A DNA stretch of 64,000 bases, taken from assembly GCF_004124315.2 (NCBI RefSeq), contig NZ_CP096889.1:2215001-2279000 (forward strand). Direction: 5' to 3'. This stretch comes from Bacillus cabrialesii (lineage in GTDB: Bacteria; Bacillota; Bacilli; Bacillales; Bacillaceae). Shown piece by piece: positions 48,577 to 56,815 of the stretch. Both the position numbers and the translations under genes were made by a program. Each line of letters begins with the position of its first letter. Position 1 is the stretch's first letter. Under the pieces are notes generated by a model. The model was not told the DNA's origin. It did no database searches and saw only the letters and a list, made by a program, of their open reading frames with translations.

Positions 48577-49758
48577 TTAGCTATGTTTTTCTACAAAACG
48601 TTTGATTCTGTCAACCGCTTTTTCAAGAAGATCTAACGATGTTGCGTAAGACAGGCGGACATTATCAGGAGAGCCGAATCCGGATCCAGGAACAATCGCA
48701 ACTTTTTCCTCCTCAAGAAGCGCTTTAACAAATTCATCTACATCTTTAAAACCGCATGATTGCGCTGCTTCTTTTGCATTCGGGAACAAGTAAAAAGCAC
48801 CTTCCGGCTTCACACAGCTGAACCCAGGGATTTCTACGAGCTTAGCATAGATCGTGTTTAATCGATGTTCAAATGCTTCTCTCATTTGTTCCAGCGGCTC
48901 AGAAGGCCCGTTATAGGCAGCAATCGCTCCGTACTGTGCGATTGATGTCGGATTTGACGTACTGTGGCTTGCAAGGTTAGTCATTGCTTTAATAATATCT
49001 TCCGACCCAGCCGCATAACCGATTCTCCAGCCTGTCATGCTGTGTGACTTCGACACGCCATTAATAATAACCGTCTGCTCTTTCAGTCTGTCAGAAAGCT
49101 GTGCAATGGAAACGTGTTTCTTTCCGCCGTATGTAAGTTTTTCATAAATTTCATCTGACACAATCAGAATGTCATGTTCAAGGCACACTTCACCAAGCGC
49201 TGACAGCTCTTCTTCCGTATACATGACACCAGTCGGGTTGCTCGGAGAGTTGATGACGATCGCTTTTGTTTTTTCCGTGATCGCATTTTTCAGCTGTTCA
49301 GGAGAAATTTTGAAATGATTTTCCTCAAGCCCTTCTACATAAACAGGCTTTCCGCCAGCGAGTTTCACCTGCTCTGGATAGCTTACCCAGTAAGGCGTTG
49401 GAATAATGACTTCATCTCCTTCATCCAAAATCACTTGGAAAAGGGTATATAGGGCATGTTTGGCACCAGTGCAGACAATAATTTGAGACGGTTTATATTC
49501 AATATTCTGGTCACGTTTAAATTTCTCTGCAATGCTGTTTTTTAGTTCAGCCAGACCACCTGAAGGCGTGTACTTCGTATGGCCTTCGTTCATTGAACGC
49601 ACAGCGGCATCGATAATGTGCTGAGGTGTATTGAAGTCAGGTTCGCCTGCTCCTAAGCCGATGACATCATGGCCTGCGGCTTTCAGTTCTTTCGCTTTCG
49701 CTGTGATTGCCAGTGTGGTAGATGGTGTTAATGCGGATACTCTTTTTGCCAGTTTCAA
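48577..49758 (-). CDS. aspB: AspB, aspartate aminotransferase
   Basis: 393 residues, class I PLP aminotransferase. Substrate-site SGGLAEL region, SPSNPTG, PLP-binding lysine in NGVSKSHSMTGWRIGYAAG, and the C-terminal arginine in NVRLSYATS. Converts oxaloacetate and glutamate to aspartate and 2-oxoglutarate, supplying asparagine synthesis and lysine/pantothenate precursors made elsewhere in this window. ATG after GGGGGAGTTCAAG. Confidence 0.95.
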   Translation of the reverse strand: MKLAKRVSALTPSTTLAITAKAKELKAAGHDVIGLGAGEPDFNTPQHIIDAAVRSMNEGHTKYTPSGGLAELKNSIAEKFKRDQNIEYKPSQIIVCTGAKHALYTLFQVILDEGDEVIIPTPYWVSYPEQVKLAGGKPVYVEGLEENHFKISPEQLKNAITEKTKAIVINSPSNPTGVMYTEEELSALGEVCLEHDILIVSDEIYEKLTYGGKKHVSIAQLSDRLKEQTVIINGVSKSHSMTGWRIGYAAGSEDIIKAMTNLASHSTSNPTSIAQYGAIAAYNGPSEPLEQMREAFEHRLNTIYAKLVEIPGFSCVKPEGAFYLFPNAKEAAQSCGFKDVDEFVKALLEEEKVAIVPGSGFGSPDNVRLSYATSLDLLEKAVDRIKRFVEKHS

Positions 49759-49780
49759 CTTGAACTCCCCCTAATTCGTC

Positions 49781-50266
49781 TTAAGGCGTGATATTTTTGA
49801 GAATCTTTCCAGTTGTAAAGTCCACATAACTTAAACTGTATTGACCTTCTTTGTCTAAGTACGTCACTTCCCAAAGCAGGACATTTCCTTCTCTTCCCAG
49901 GTGAACCTCTTTTTGCTTTGAAACCAACCCTTCATCCTGTATGATCTTCGCCGCTTTGTCTTTCGAGATTCCCTCTTTTGCTTCTTTTGAGAGAATTTTT
50001 GCTTTTTTATCATCAGGAACCCAGACATATAATGCAGTGCCTTTTTTATCTGTTCCTTTTACGACATAATATTTTTCTTTTCCGACAAATGTTTCGACTT
50101 GATCAACGCTGGCGAGATCGGTTTCTTTTTTAGCTTCAGCAGCTGCTGCTTCATGCCCCTCTTCCTTTTGTGCCATGGCTGATTTATAAATGTTTGCCGA
50201 GACAAGAAGTACTGCTAAAAAAATAATACCAAAAATGACGGTAAATATTAATGCTTTTTTTCTCAT
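49781..50266 (-). CDS. ypmB: YpmB, membrane-anchored PepSY-like protein
   Basis: 161 residues. One N-terminal membrane span (ALIFTVIFGIIFLAVLLVSANIY, residues ~4-26), then an outside domain with PepSY-like repeats (VDQVETFVGKEKYYVVKGTD, SKDKAAKIIQDEGLV). Probably an extracytoplasmic regulator or chaperone; function not established. Between ypmA and aspB on one transcript. Confidence 0.85.
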   Translation of the reverse strand: MRKKALIFTVIFGIIFLAVLLVSANIYKSAMAQKEEGHEAAAAEAKKETDLASVDQVETFVGKEKYYVVKGTDKKGTALYVWVPDDKKAKILSKEAKEGISKDKAAKIIQDEGLVSKQKEVHLGREGNVLLWEVTYLDKEGQYSLSYVDFTTGKILKNITP

Positions 50267-50274
50267 CTTCTCAC

Positions 50275-50445
50275 CTACGTACGATAAATGGTAAAAACGG
50301 CTTGGTTTTTGTTTTCTTCATCCAGGGCTAGACCGAACATCAGATTGTCTCTTTTTAATGTCCGATTCAGTGTGTCTACAATTTTATACAGATCATCAGA
50401 ATGCTCTACAGTAATTGTCGAAAGAATTTCGATTTTGCTTTCCAT
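50275..50445 (-). CDS. ypmA: YpmA, small conserved protein
   Basis: 56 residues, MESKIEILSTITVEHSDDLYKIVDTLNRTLK..., beta-alpha-beta composition, no membrane span. SD GGAGGATGAAAAA decides the start; the eight-codon extension overlaps it. Function unknown (DUF4264 type). 9 nt before ypmB. Confidence 0.85.
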   Translation of the reverse strand: MESKIEILSTITVEHSDDLYKIVDTLNRTLKRDNLMFGLALDEENKNQAVFTIYRT

Positions 50446-50566
50446 TTTTTCATCCTCCAGTTTGAACAAATATTGTTAGTCATACTCCATTTCAGGTCAC
50501 GCCATACTAGTATCACAGAGCGGCAAAACCGCTTTTAAATAAAACACCATCCTACTCCCACACCGC

Positions 50567-50591
50567 AAAAGCCGCTTTATGCGGCTTTTTT
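50567..50591 (-). terminator. Terminator of dinG
   Basis: AAAAGCCGC-ATAAA-GCGGCTTTT stem with T run, overlapping the dinG stop region. Confidence 0.8.
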
Positions 50592-53385
50592 ATTCATTTC
50601 CCCTTAGAACATAGGCCTCAATCTCGCTGTCAGTCATTTCAGATACAGAGGTTGTCGGCAGGGCATCAAGAAACAGCCGGCCGTAACCAGCAGTTTTAAT
50701 TCTTCTGTCCAATATGACAATCGTTCCTTTGTCTCCCGCTGTCCGCAGCAAACGGCCAATGCCTTGTCTGAAGGTCAGTACAGCTTCCGGAAGTGATACT
50801 GTTTGAAACGGATTCCGCCCTTTTTTGCGGGCAAGCTCACATTTTGCAGCATGAAGCGGATGATCAGGTGACCGGAATGGCAGCCTCACGATCATTACTG
50901 TTGTCAGCTCATCACCAGGGAAATCAACGCCTTCCCAAAAGTGATTTGTACCAAGCAAGATCGCCTGATTGGATGTTTTAAAAGTTTTCATCAGTTTGCC
51001 GGGACTTCCGCCTGTAATTCCCTGCGCCAAGAGCTGAATGCCCGAAGCGCTCATCACGTGCTTAAGCTCCTGATGAACTTTTTTCAGCATATCATGGGAT
51101 GTAAACAGCACAAGGATTTTGGGCTGTTTTTCCTTTGCCATCAGTTCGATATAACGGGCCGTATCATGTATAAATTCAGTTTGCCCCGTATCTTGAATGG
51201 ATTTCATTTCTTTTGGAATCATCACATGCATGCGGTCATCGTAAGAAAAAGGCGACTCAATTCTCATGGTGCGCGGGAAAAAGTCGCCCAGTCCCAGTCG
51301 CTCAATCATAAACTGAAAAGAATCTTCGACTGTAAGGGTTGCAGATGTTAGCACCACACTGTTTTTGCGCGCGAAAAACTGATCAGCCAGAAGTTCACCA
51401 GGTTCTAGCGGCTGCGCGTAAATGGCCACCGCGTTTTTTGCTCCCTTTGCGTCTATCTCAATCCAAACCGCTTCATCGTCATCAGACTCAAAGAACAGCT
51501 TCTGCAACGTTTGACAGTACTGCTGCAAACCTTTCATGCTTTTTTGATATTCATCAGCTAAAAAAACGGTTTTGCTCTTCATACCGGTCAGATGTTTTTC
51601 CATCAGGGCAGACTGTGCCTCAAAAAGCTGATGCAGATGTGTCAGCATGGAACATAGCCTCTCCGCTCCATCCGTAAGAATCGGCCAGCTTTTATCTTGG
51701 CTTTCTTTGTTCACCTTAAAAACTAGACGGTTTAAGTCTTCTTTAGGTTTTCTTCGTTTGACAAAAGAATGCACCGAGCTGAAGAAAGAATCACTTTCTG
51801 CTTGAATGTGCTGAATCCATTCTTCTAATTCAAAAAAGGAATCAACCGGCAGGCTGTTTCGCTGGAATAGCTGTCTCATCTTTTTAAGAAGTCCCTGTTC
51901 CTTCAGAGTGCCCATTCTGCTCAATTTAGTATGCAATTCTATGTACGTGGCTCTTTTTCCTAAATGTTCGCTTGCCGCACGTTCAAAATGATGTGCTTCA
52001 TCGATAATAAATGTGCCGCTTTCAGGGAGCCTTTTTTTCTGGCTGCCTTCATCGGTCAGCAAAAGAGAATGGTTGGTGATCACCAAATCGGAGCGCATGG
52101 CAATCTGTTTGGCCCGCTCATAAAAGCCGGTCACATTCTCGTTGCGACTTCTTTTATAGGATTCATCGTCATAAGCCAATCTGTCCCACAGCAATTTTCC
52201 GCCTGAAGGCAAATTCAGTTCAGCTACATCCCCTGTGTTTGTCTCTGTCAGCCAAACGAGGAGCTGTGCCTTTGTCAGTACGGCATCATAATTATCATCG
52301 TCTTCATGAAGCACCTGCTCGAATTTATATAGGCATAAATAATGCGATTGCCCTTTTAAAATCGCCGCTGTTACCGGAAAAGGAAACAGATCTTGGACTA
52401 TCGGCAAATCCTTTGTCAAAATCTGCTGCTGCAAAAGCGTTGAATACGTACTGATTATGACGGGCTTTTTTGATTTTTTGGCAAAAAGCGCAGCCGGAAT
52501 AAGGTAGCCCATCGATTTTCCGATTCCCGGAGGAGCTTCAATCAGCGCATGCTCACGATTGGCAAACGCTTCAGCCACCTCTTTCATCATCATCATTTGG
52601 CCGTCTCTTTTTTCATACCCAGGCATTAACTCTGACAGCGCTTTTTCATTTCCCGCTTCCCAATTTTCAATCTCAAATGAGAAGTTTCCGTTTTCATTCA
52701 CATGAACATCTATAGATTCGGGTTCTCTGACAGAAAAGGAAGAAAAGCGCGCATATCCCGGTATCTCGGTATGTCTGTTTTCATAAATGAACATATCCAA
52801 CAAATGCGTCAGATCACTGATAAAATGCTGCGAAAGCCTTCTTAACTGCTTTAATGTAGGATAAGGAAGCTGCCGCAGCTTTTCAAGGATTTCCAAAAAA
52901 ATAAGCCCTGTCACTTCAGCGTCGCTGTCAGCCCGATGCGGCTGATCATGCCGCAGCTGAAGCTCATCGCTTAATTCGGTCAGCTTATACCCTTCAAATC
53001 CCGGAAAAACAATACGGGAGAGTTCAACAGTATCCAGCACTTCACAATCCGGGAGCTGAAAGCCTGCCTTATGTAACTCATATTTGACAAATCCAAGGTC
53101 AAAATGGATATTGTGGGCGACAAAATAAGCACCGTCAAGCAAATGGAACACTTCTTCGGCGACAGCCTCAAACGGCTGTTCATGCTCTACCATTTGATTA
53201 GAAATTCCAGTAAGCTGCTCAATAAAAGCAGGTATGGATTTATTTGGATTAATGTATTTTGAAAACCGCTCAGTAATTTGTCCATTTTCGATTACAACCG
53301 CTGCGATCTGTATGATTTTATCGCCTTTCTTCGGCGAATTCCCTGTTGTTTCTACATCTATAACAACGAACCGTTGCTTATTCAT
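50590..53385 (-). CDS. dinG: DinG, exonuclease-helicase-like protein
   Basis: 931 residues. N-terminal DnaQ-type 3'-5' exonuclease (VIDVETTGNS ... VAHNIHFDLGF ... HRADSDAEVTG, residues ~5-170) fused to an SF2 helicase core: Walker A variant EAPPGIGKSMGYL, DEAHHF, and VEGVDFPG/FRQGIGRLLR. It has no Fe-S cysteine cluster, in contrast to E. coli DinG and to YpvA here. Gram-positive DinG is mainly a nuclease in studied cases. GAGGTG SD fixes the start; no LexA box is visible upstream. Confidence 0.94.
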   Translation of the reverse strand: MNKQRFVVIDVETTGNSPKKGDKIIQIAAVVIENGQITERFSKYINPNKSIPAFIEQLTGISNQMVEHEQPFEAVAEEVFHLLDGAYFVAHNIHFDLGFVKYELHKAGFQLPDCEVLDTVELSRIVFPGFEGYKLTELSDELQLRHDQPHRADSDAEVTGLIFLEILEKLRQLPYPTLKQLRRLSQHFISDLTHLLDMFIYENRHTEIPGYARFSSFSVREPESIDVHVNENGNFSFEIENWEAGNEKALSELMPGYEKRDGQMMMMKEVAEAFANREHALIEAPPGIGKSMGYLIPAALFAKKSKKPVIISTYSTLLQQQILTKDLPIVQDLFPFPVTAAILKGQSHYLCLYKFEQVLHEDDDNYDAVLTKAQLLVWLTETNTGDVAELNLPSGGKLLWDRLAYDDESYKRSRNENVTGFYERAKQIAMRSDLVITNHSLLLTDEGSQKKRLPESGTFIIDEAHHFERAASEHLGKRATYIELHTKLSRMGTLKEQGLLKKMRQLFQRNSLPVDSFFELEEWIQHIQAESDSFFSSVHSFVKRRKPKEDLNRLVFKVNKESQDKSWPILTDGAERLCSMLTHLHQLFEAQSALMEKHLTGMKSKTVFLADEYQKSMKGLQQYCQTLQKLFFESDDDEAVWIEIDAKGAKNAVAIYAQPLEPGELLADQFFARKNSVVLTSATLTVEDSFQFMIERLGLGDFFPRTMRIESPFSYDDRMHVMIPKEMKSIQDTGQTEFIHDTARYIELMAKEKQPKILVLFTSHDMLKKVHQELKHVMSASGIQLLAQGITGGSPGKLMKTFKTSNQAILLGTNHFWEGVDFPGDELTTVMIVRLPFRSPDHPLHAAKCELARKKGRNPFQTVSLPEAVLTFRQGIGRLLRTAGDKGTIVILDRRIKTAGYGRLFLDALPTTSVSEMTDSEIEAYVLRGNE

Positions 53386-53482
53386 TAAAATGGACACCTC
53401 AATTCTTGCATACGACAAAAGTGTAACACGTTTTGTGCGGAAATGGAGCGGCAAAACCGTTTTACTCTCAAAATCTTAAAAG

Positions 53483-53508
53483 AAAACCCCCGATAAAGGG
53501 GGCTTTTC
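53483..53508 (-). terminator. Terminator of panBCD
   Basis: GCCCCC-TTTATC-GGGGGTTTTC on the minus strand after panD. Confidence 0.82.
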
Positions 53509-53510
53509 TT

Positions 53511-53894
53511 TTACAAAATTGTTCGGGCTGGTTCGTTCCCCAGCATTTGTTCAATTTTGTTTTGATCATTCAGAACAGCCACTTTCGGCTCGTGGCTTGC
53601 CGCTTCTTGATCAGACATCATTTTGTAGGAAATAATAATGACCTTATCGCCTTCCTGCACAAGGCGTGCGGCTGCACCGTTTAAACAGATGACGCCGCTT
53701 CCGCGTTTCCCCGGAATAATATACGTTTCCAGACGTGCTCCATTATTATTATTTACAATTTGCACTTTTTCATTAGGAAGCATTCCCACCGCATCAATGA
53801 GGTCTTCATCAATCGTAATGCTTCCGACATAGTTCAGGTTCGCTTCCGTAACGGTTGCCCTGTGAAGCTTGCCGCTCATCATCGTGCGATACAT
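53511..53894 (-). CDS. panD: PanD, aspartate 1-decarboxylase
   Basis: 127 residues, pyruvoyl enzyme precursor. The self-cleavage site is G24-S25 in LNYVGSITIDEDL; K9 and Y58-type residues are in MSGKLHRATV and LNGAAARLVQ. It makes beta-alanine for pantothenate. SD GGAGAGAATATAAT lies at the end of panC, 1 nt gap; the start MYRTMM replaces a longer frame. Confidence 0.95.
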   Translation of the reverse strand: MYRTMMSGKLHRATVTEANLNYVGSITIDEDLIDAVGMLPNEKVQIVNNNNGARLETYIIPGKRGSGVICLNGAAARLVQEGDKVIIISYKMMSDQEAASHEPKVAVLNDQNKIEQMLGNEPARTIL

Positions 53895-53895
53895 A

Positions 53896-54756
53896 TTATA
53901 TTCTCTCCATTTCCCGAATATCAATAATGATATTATCTATTAAACGCGCTTTTGAAAAAGCAACTGCAACAGCCAGAATGATCTTTCCTTCAATGTTGCT
54001 GACAGGCTCGAGTTCCGGATAGGAATAAAGCTCCACATAGTCAATGATGCCGCTTGTCGATTCAATCATTTCTTTCGCAGCTTTTATCACTGCTTCTGGA
54101 TCTCTTTCACCGGCTGTGATCAGCTCCGCACTTGTTTGAAGGGCTCGGTACAGCTTAGGTGCTTCTTTCCTTTCCTCAGCTGTTAAGTATACATTGCGGG
54201 AGCTTTTGGCTAATCCGTCTTCCTCTCTGACTGTATCGACTGCAACCAATTCAATATCCATGAAGAAATCGCTGATTAAGCCATCAACAACTGCAACCTG
54301 CTGCGCATCCTTTAAACCGAAGTAAGCGCGGGTCGGCTGCACAAGGTTGAACAGCTTCGTCAGTACGATTGCAACCCCGTCAAAGTGTCCTTCTCTTGAG
54401 CGCCCGCATAAAACATCTGTGCGTCTTTCAACATGAATTGTGACATTCTTTTCACCTGGATACATATCATGAGCATCAGGCGTGAAAAGTATATCGACAC
54501 CGGCGTTTTCTGCAAGGGCTGCATCTCGCTCAATATCGCGCGGATATGCTTCAAAATCTTCATTAGGACCGAATTGCGCTGGATTCACAAAAATACTCAT
54601 AACGACGGCGTCATTTTCTTGTCTTGCTTTGTCTGCCAAGGTTAAATGTCCTTCATGCAGAAACCCCATCGTCGGAACAAATCCGATTGACTTCCCCTGT
54701 GACTGATATTGTCTTATGGCTTCTTTCAGCTGCGAAATATCTGTAATCTGTCTCAT
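53896..54756 (-). CDS. panC: PanC, pantothenate synthetase
   Basis: 286 residues, nucleotidyltransferase superfamily. ATP/pantoate motifs VPTMGFLHEGHLTLAD, VFGLKDAQQ-type YFGLKDAQQVAVV and KSSRNVYL (KMSKS-like). Joins pantoate and beta-alanine with ATP. Start MRQITDIS behind GGAGGAAAATAAG, which is the end of panB; 1 nt gap. Confidence 0.95.
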   Translation of the reverse strand: MRQITDISQLKEAIRQYQSQGKSIGFVPTMGFLHEGHLTLADKARQENDAVVMSIFVNPAQFGPNEDFEAYPRDIERDAALAENAGVDILFTPDAHDMYPGEKNVTIHVERRTDVLCGRSREGHFDGVAIVLTKLFNLVQPTRAYFGLKDAQQVAVVDGLISDFFMDIELVAVDTVREEDGLAKSSRNVYLTAEERKEAPKLYRALQTSAELITAGERDPEAVIKAAKEMIESTSGIIDYVELYSYPELEPVSNIEGKIILAVAVAFSKARLIDNIIIDIREMERI

Positions 54757-54757
54757 C

Positions 54758-55591
54758 TTATTTTCCTCCGTACAAGCCGTCAAGCACTGTCTGGTTCATT
54801 TGAAAGGAATGCTTTTGTTCAGGGAAAGCCCGGTGTCTTACATCATGGACATATCCGCTGATTGCTGTTTCGATTGTTTCGTCAATTCGCGTATATTGTT
54901 TTACAAATTTAGGTGTTCTTTCAACACCGTGGCCGATAATATCATGATAGACGAGAACTTGTCCGTCCGCCTTCACACCAGCACCGATTCCGATGACCGG
55001 TATGCTTAGCATCCCGGCAATTTTGGCTGTGAGTTCTGCCGGCACACATTCCAACACAAGCATCATCGCTCCTGCTTCTTCGCATTTTATACTGTCTTCT
55101 ATTAATTTTTTGGCGCTTTGTTCATCTTTGCCCTGAACTTTATATCCGCCCAACACACCGACAGACTGCGGTGTCAGGCCTAAGTGACTGACTACCGGAA
55201 TCCCTCCGAGCGTCAATGCGCGAATGGATTCAAATACGCCTTCTCCGCCCTCAAGCTTCAGTGCGTCAGCTCCGCTTTCCTGAACAATCGCCGCTGCATT
55301 TTTCAATGTATCTTCCTTGGACAGATGATAGGACATAAACGGCATATCCGTTACAATAAATGTATTCGGCGCGCCCCTTTTAACCGCTTTTGTATGATGA
55401 ATCATATCTGCAACTGTCACTCCGACAGTTGAATCAAGGCCAAGGACGACCATTCCGAGTGAATCACCGACTAAAATCATGTCGACTCCCGCTTGTTCAG
55501 CAAGCTTAGCTGCCGGATAATCATAAGCGGTCATCATCACTATCGGATCTTCAGTCTCCTTCATTTTTAGAAAATCGAGTTTCGTTTTCAT
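54758..55591 (-). CDS. panB: PanB, ketopantoate hydroxymethyltransferase
   Basis: 277 residues, TIM barrel. VMMTAYDYPAAKLAEQAGVDMILVGDSLGMV, EGG in LKLEGGEG, and IGIGAGVKADGQVLVYHDIIG are family motifs with metal ligands. It makes ketopantoate from 2-ketoisovalerate, a product of IlvD's pathway. First gene of panBCD; its leader carries an attenuator and an SD-masking hairpin. Confidence 0.96.
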   Translation of the reverse strand: MKTKLDFLKMKETEDPIVMMTAYDYPAAKLAEQAGVDMILVGDSLGMVVLGLDSTVGVTVADMIHHTKAVKRGAPNTFIVTDMPFMSYHLSKEDTLKNAAAIVQESGADALKLEGGEGVFESIRALTLGGIPVVSHLGLTPQSVGVLGGYKVQGKDEQSAKKLIEDSIKCEEAGAMMLVLECVPAELTAKIAGMLSIPVIGIGAGVKADGQVLVYHDIIGHGVERTPKFVKQYTRIDETIETAISGYVHDVRHRAFPEQKHSFQMNQTVLDGLYGGK

Positions 55592-55596
55592 GTTTT

Positions 55597-55618
55597 CTCC
55601 TCCTCATGTTTAGAGGAG
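55597..55618 (-). promoter_or_regulatory. SD-sequestering hairpin of panB
   Basis: Minus strand CTCCTC (55618-55613) pairs with GAGGAG (55605-55600), part of the panB SD GAGGAGGAG, across a 7-nt loop. Confidence 0.65.
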
Positions 55619-55815
55619 ATGAGCTGCCGTTTTCTTATACAAGCCAAAAAACCTTCCGTTACAACGAGAAGGATTCTTCACTTTCTAAAGTTCGGCGAGT
55701 TTCATCCCTCTGTCCCAGTCCTTTTTTTGGATCAAGGCAGACTGCTGCAATGTCTATCTATTTTTATAATAGGTGCAGTTCGCAGGCGATACTGCCCAAT
55801 GGAAGTATACCAAAA
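55600..55815 (-). promoter_or_regulatory. Structured panB leader, pan-motif-like candidate
   Basis: After an extended -10 promoter (TTGGTA, 18-nt spacer, TATACT at about 55809-55804) comes a leader of about 200 nt. Upstream part: GGCAG...CTGCC encloses CTGCA...TGCAG and CTATT...AATAG helices. Downstream part: AAGGA (55723-55719) pairs with TCCTT (55673-55669), enclosing hairpins GAG-GGATGAAA-CTC and ACTTT-AGA-AAGT. The TCCTT arm overlaps the terminator's CCTTC arm, so the two folds exclude each other. A pan RNA motif has been described before panB genes; identity here is inferred. Confidence 0.65.
55646..55672 (-). terminator. Attenuator in the panB leader
   Basis: Minus strand CCTTC-T-CGTTGTAACG-GAAGG followed by TTTTTT, about 55 nt before the panB ATG and downstream of the promoter, so it acts inside the leader. 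Confidence 0.75.
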
Positions 55816-55837
55816 TCAACGGGCTTGTACCAACACA

Positions 55838-56815
55838 TTAACCCAATTCAATATCGGCAGAATAGATTTTTTTAATGCCTTCCTTCGTTTCTAAAAGAAG
55901 AACACCTTCATCATCTATACCTAACGCCTTCCCGTAAAACGTTCCGTTTAACGTTCTGGCCCTCATATTCGTGCCGATTCCCAGCGCATAGCTTTCCCAC
56001 AAAAGCTTAATCGGCGTAAAACCGTGCGTCATATAATCCCGGTACCGTTTTTCAAAGCAAAGTAAGATATGCTGAATGACGCCGGCACGGTCAATTTTTT
56101 GTCCGGCAGCTTGGCTGAGGCTTGTCGCGATGTCCTTCAGTTCATCTGGAAAATCATCCGTCTGCTGGTTAACATTAATGCCAATCCCGATGATAACCGA
56201 ACGTACGCGATCTTCCTCGGCCTGCATTTCTGTTAAGATGCCGACTGTTTTTTTTCCATTAATCAAAATATCATTAGGCCATTTAATATCGGTTTGGATG
56301 CCAGCTGCCTCTTCTATTCCCTGCACAACAGCTACTGCAGCAAGCAGTGTGAGCTGCGGCGTTTTTTGGAGCGGAATGTCTGGGCGTAAAATCAGGCTCA
56401 TCCAAATGCCGTTCCCCTCTTGAGAGTGCCATACCCTTGACATTCTCCCTCTGCCGGCTGTTTGTTTGTCAGCCACCACGAGAGTACCTTCCGGTGCGTT
56501 ATCATTCGCAAGCTCATGCGCCGTTTTTTGGGTACTGGAAAGAACGTCATGATAAAAAAGATTCTGGCCCATTGCCTCCGTTTTCAGTCCGAAGCGAATC
56601 TCGCTTTCACTGAGTTTTCCGGGCTTTTTGACGAGCCGATATCCTCTTCTTCTGACGGCTTCCACTTCATAGCCCTCTTTCCGAAGCTCTTCAATATGCT
56701 TCCATACAGCAGTTCTGGAACAGCCGAGGGCATCGCTGATTTTTTGGCCGGAAATAAATTCACTTCCGGCCTGAGAAAATAATTCAATAAGGTCTTTTCT
56801 TAATGTTGACCGCAT
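55838..56815 (-). CDS. birA: BirA, biotin-protein ligase and repressor
   Basis: 325 residues. N-terminal winged helix (residues ~1-65, ISGQKISDALGCSRTAVWKHIEELRKEGYEVEAV) and ligase domain with AGRGRMSRVW, IKWPNDILING and GIGINVNQ. It attaches biotin to acyl-CoA carboxylases and represses biotin genes. Starts at the ATG 16 nt inside the end of cca, SD GGAGTGGCTGAAGAC; the longer frame is antisupported. Last gene of the ypjD-to-birA unit. Confidence 0.95.
   Translation of the reverse strand: MRSTLRKDLIELFSQAGSEFISGQKISDALGCSRTAVWKHIEELRKEGYEVEAVRRRGYRLVKKPGKLSESEIRFGLKTEAMGQNLFYHDVLSSTQKTAHELANDNAPEGTLVVADKQTAGRGRMSRVWHSQEGNGIWMSLILRPDIPLQKTPQLTLLAAVAVVQGIEEAAGIQTDIKWPNDILINGKKTVGILTEMQAEEDRVRSVIIGIGINVNQQTDDFPDELKDIATSLSQAAGQKIDRAGVIQHILLCFEKRYRDYMTHGFTPIKLLWESYALGIGTNMRARTLNGTFYGKALGIDDEGVLLLETKEGIKKIYSADIELG

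Noticed and set aside
53386..53482. LexA/DinR operator in front of dinG, as the name suggests
   Set aside because: No CGAAC-N4-GTTCG-like sequence is present upstream.
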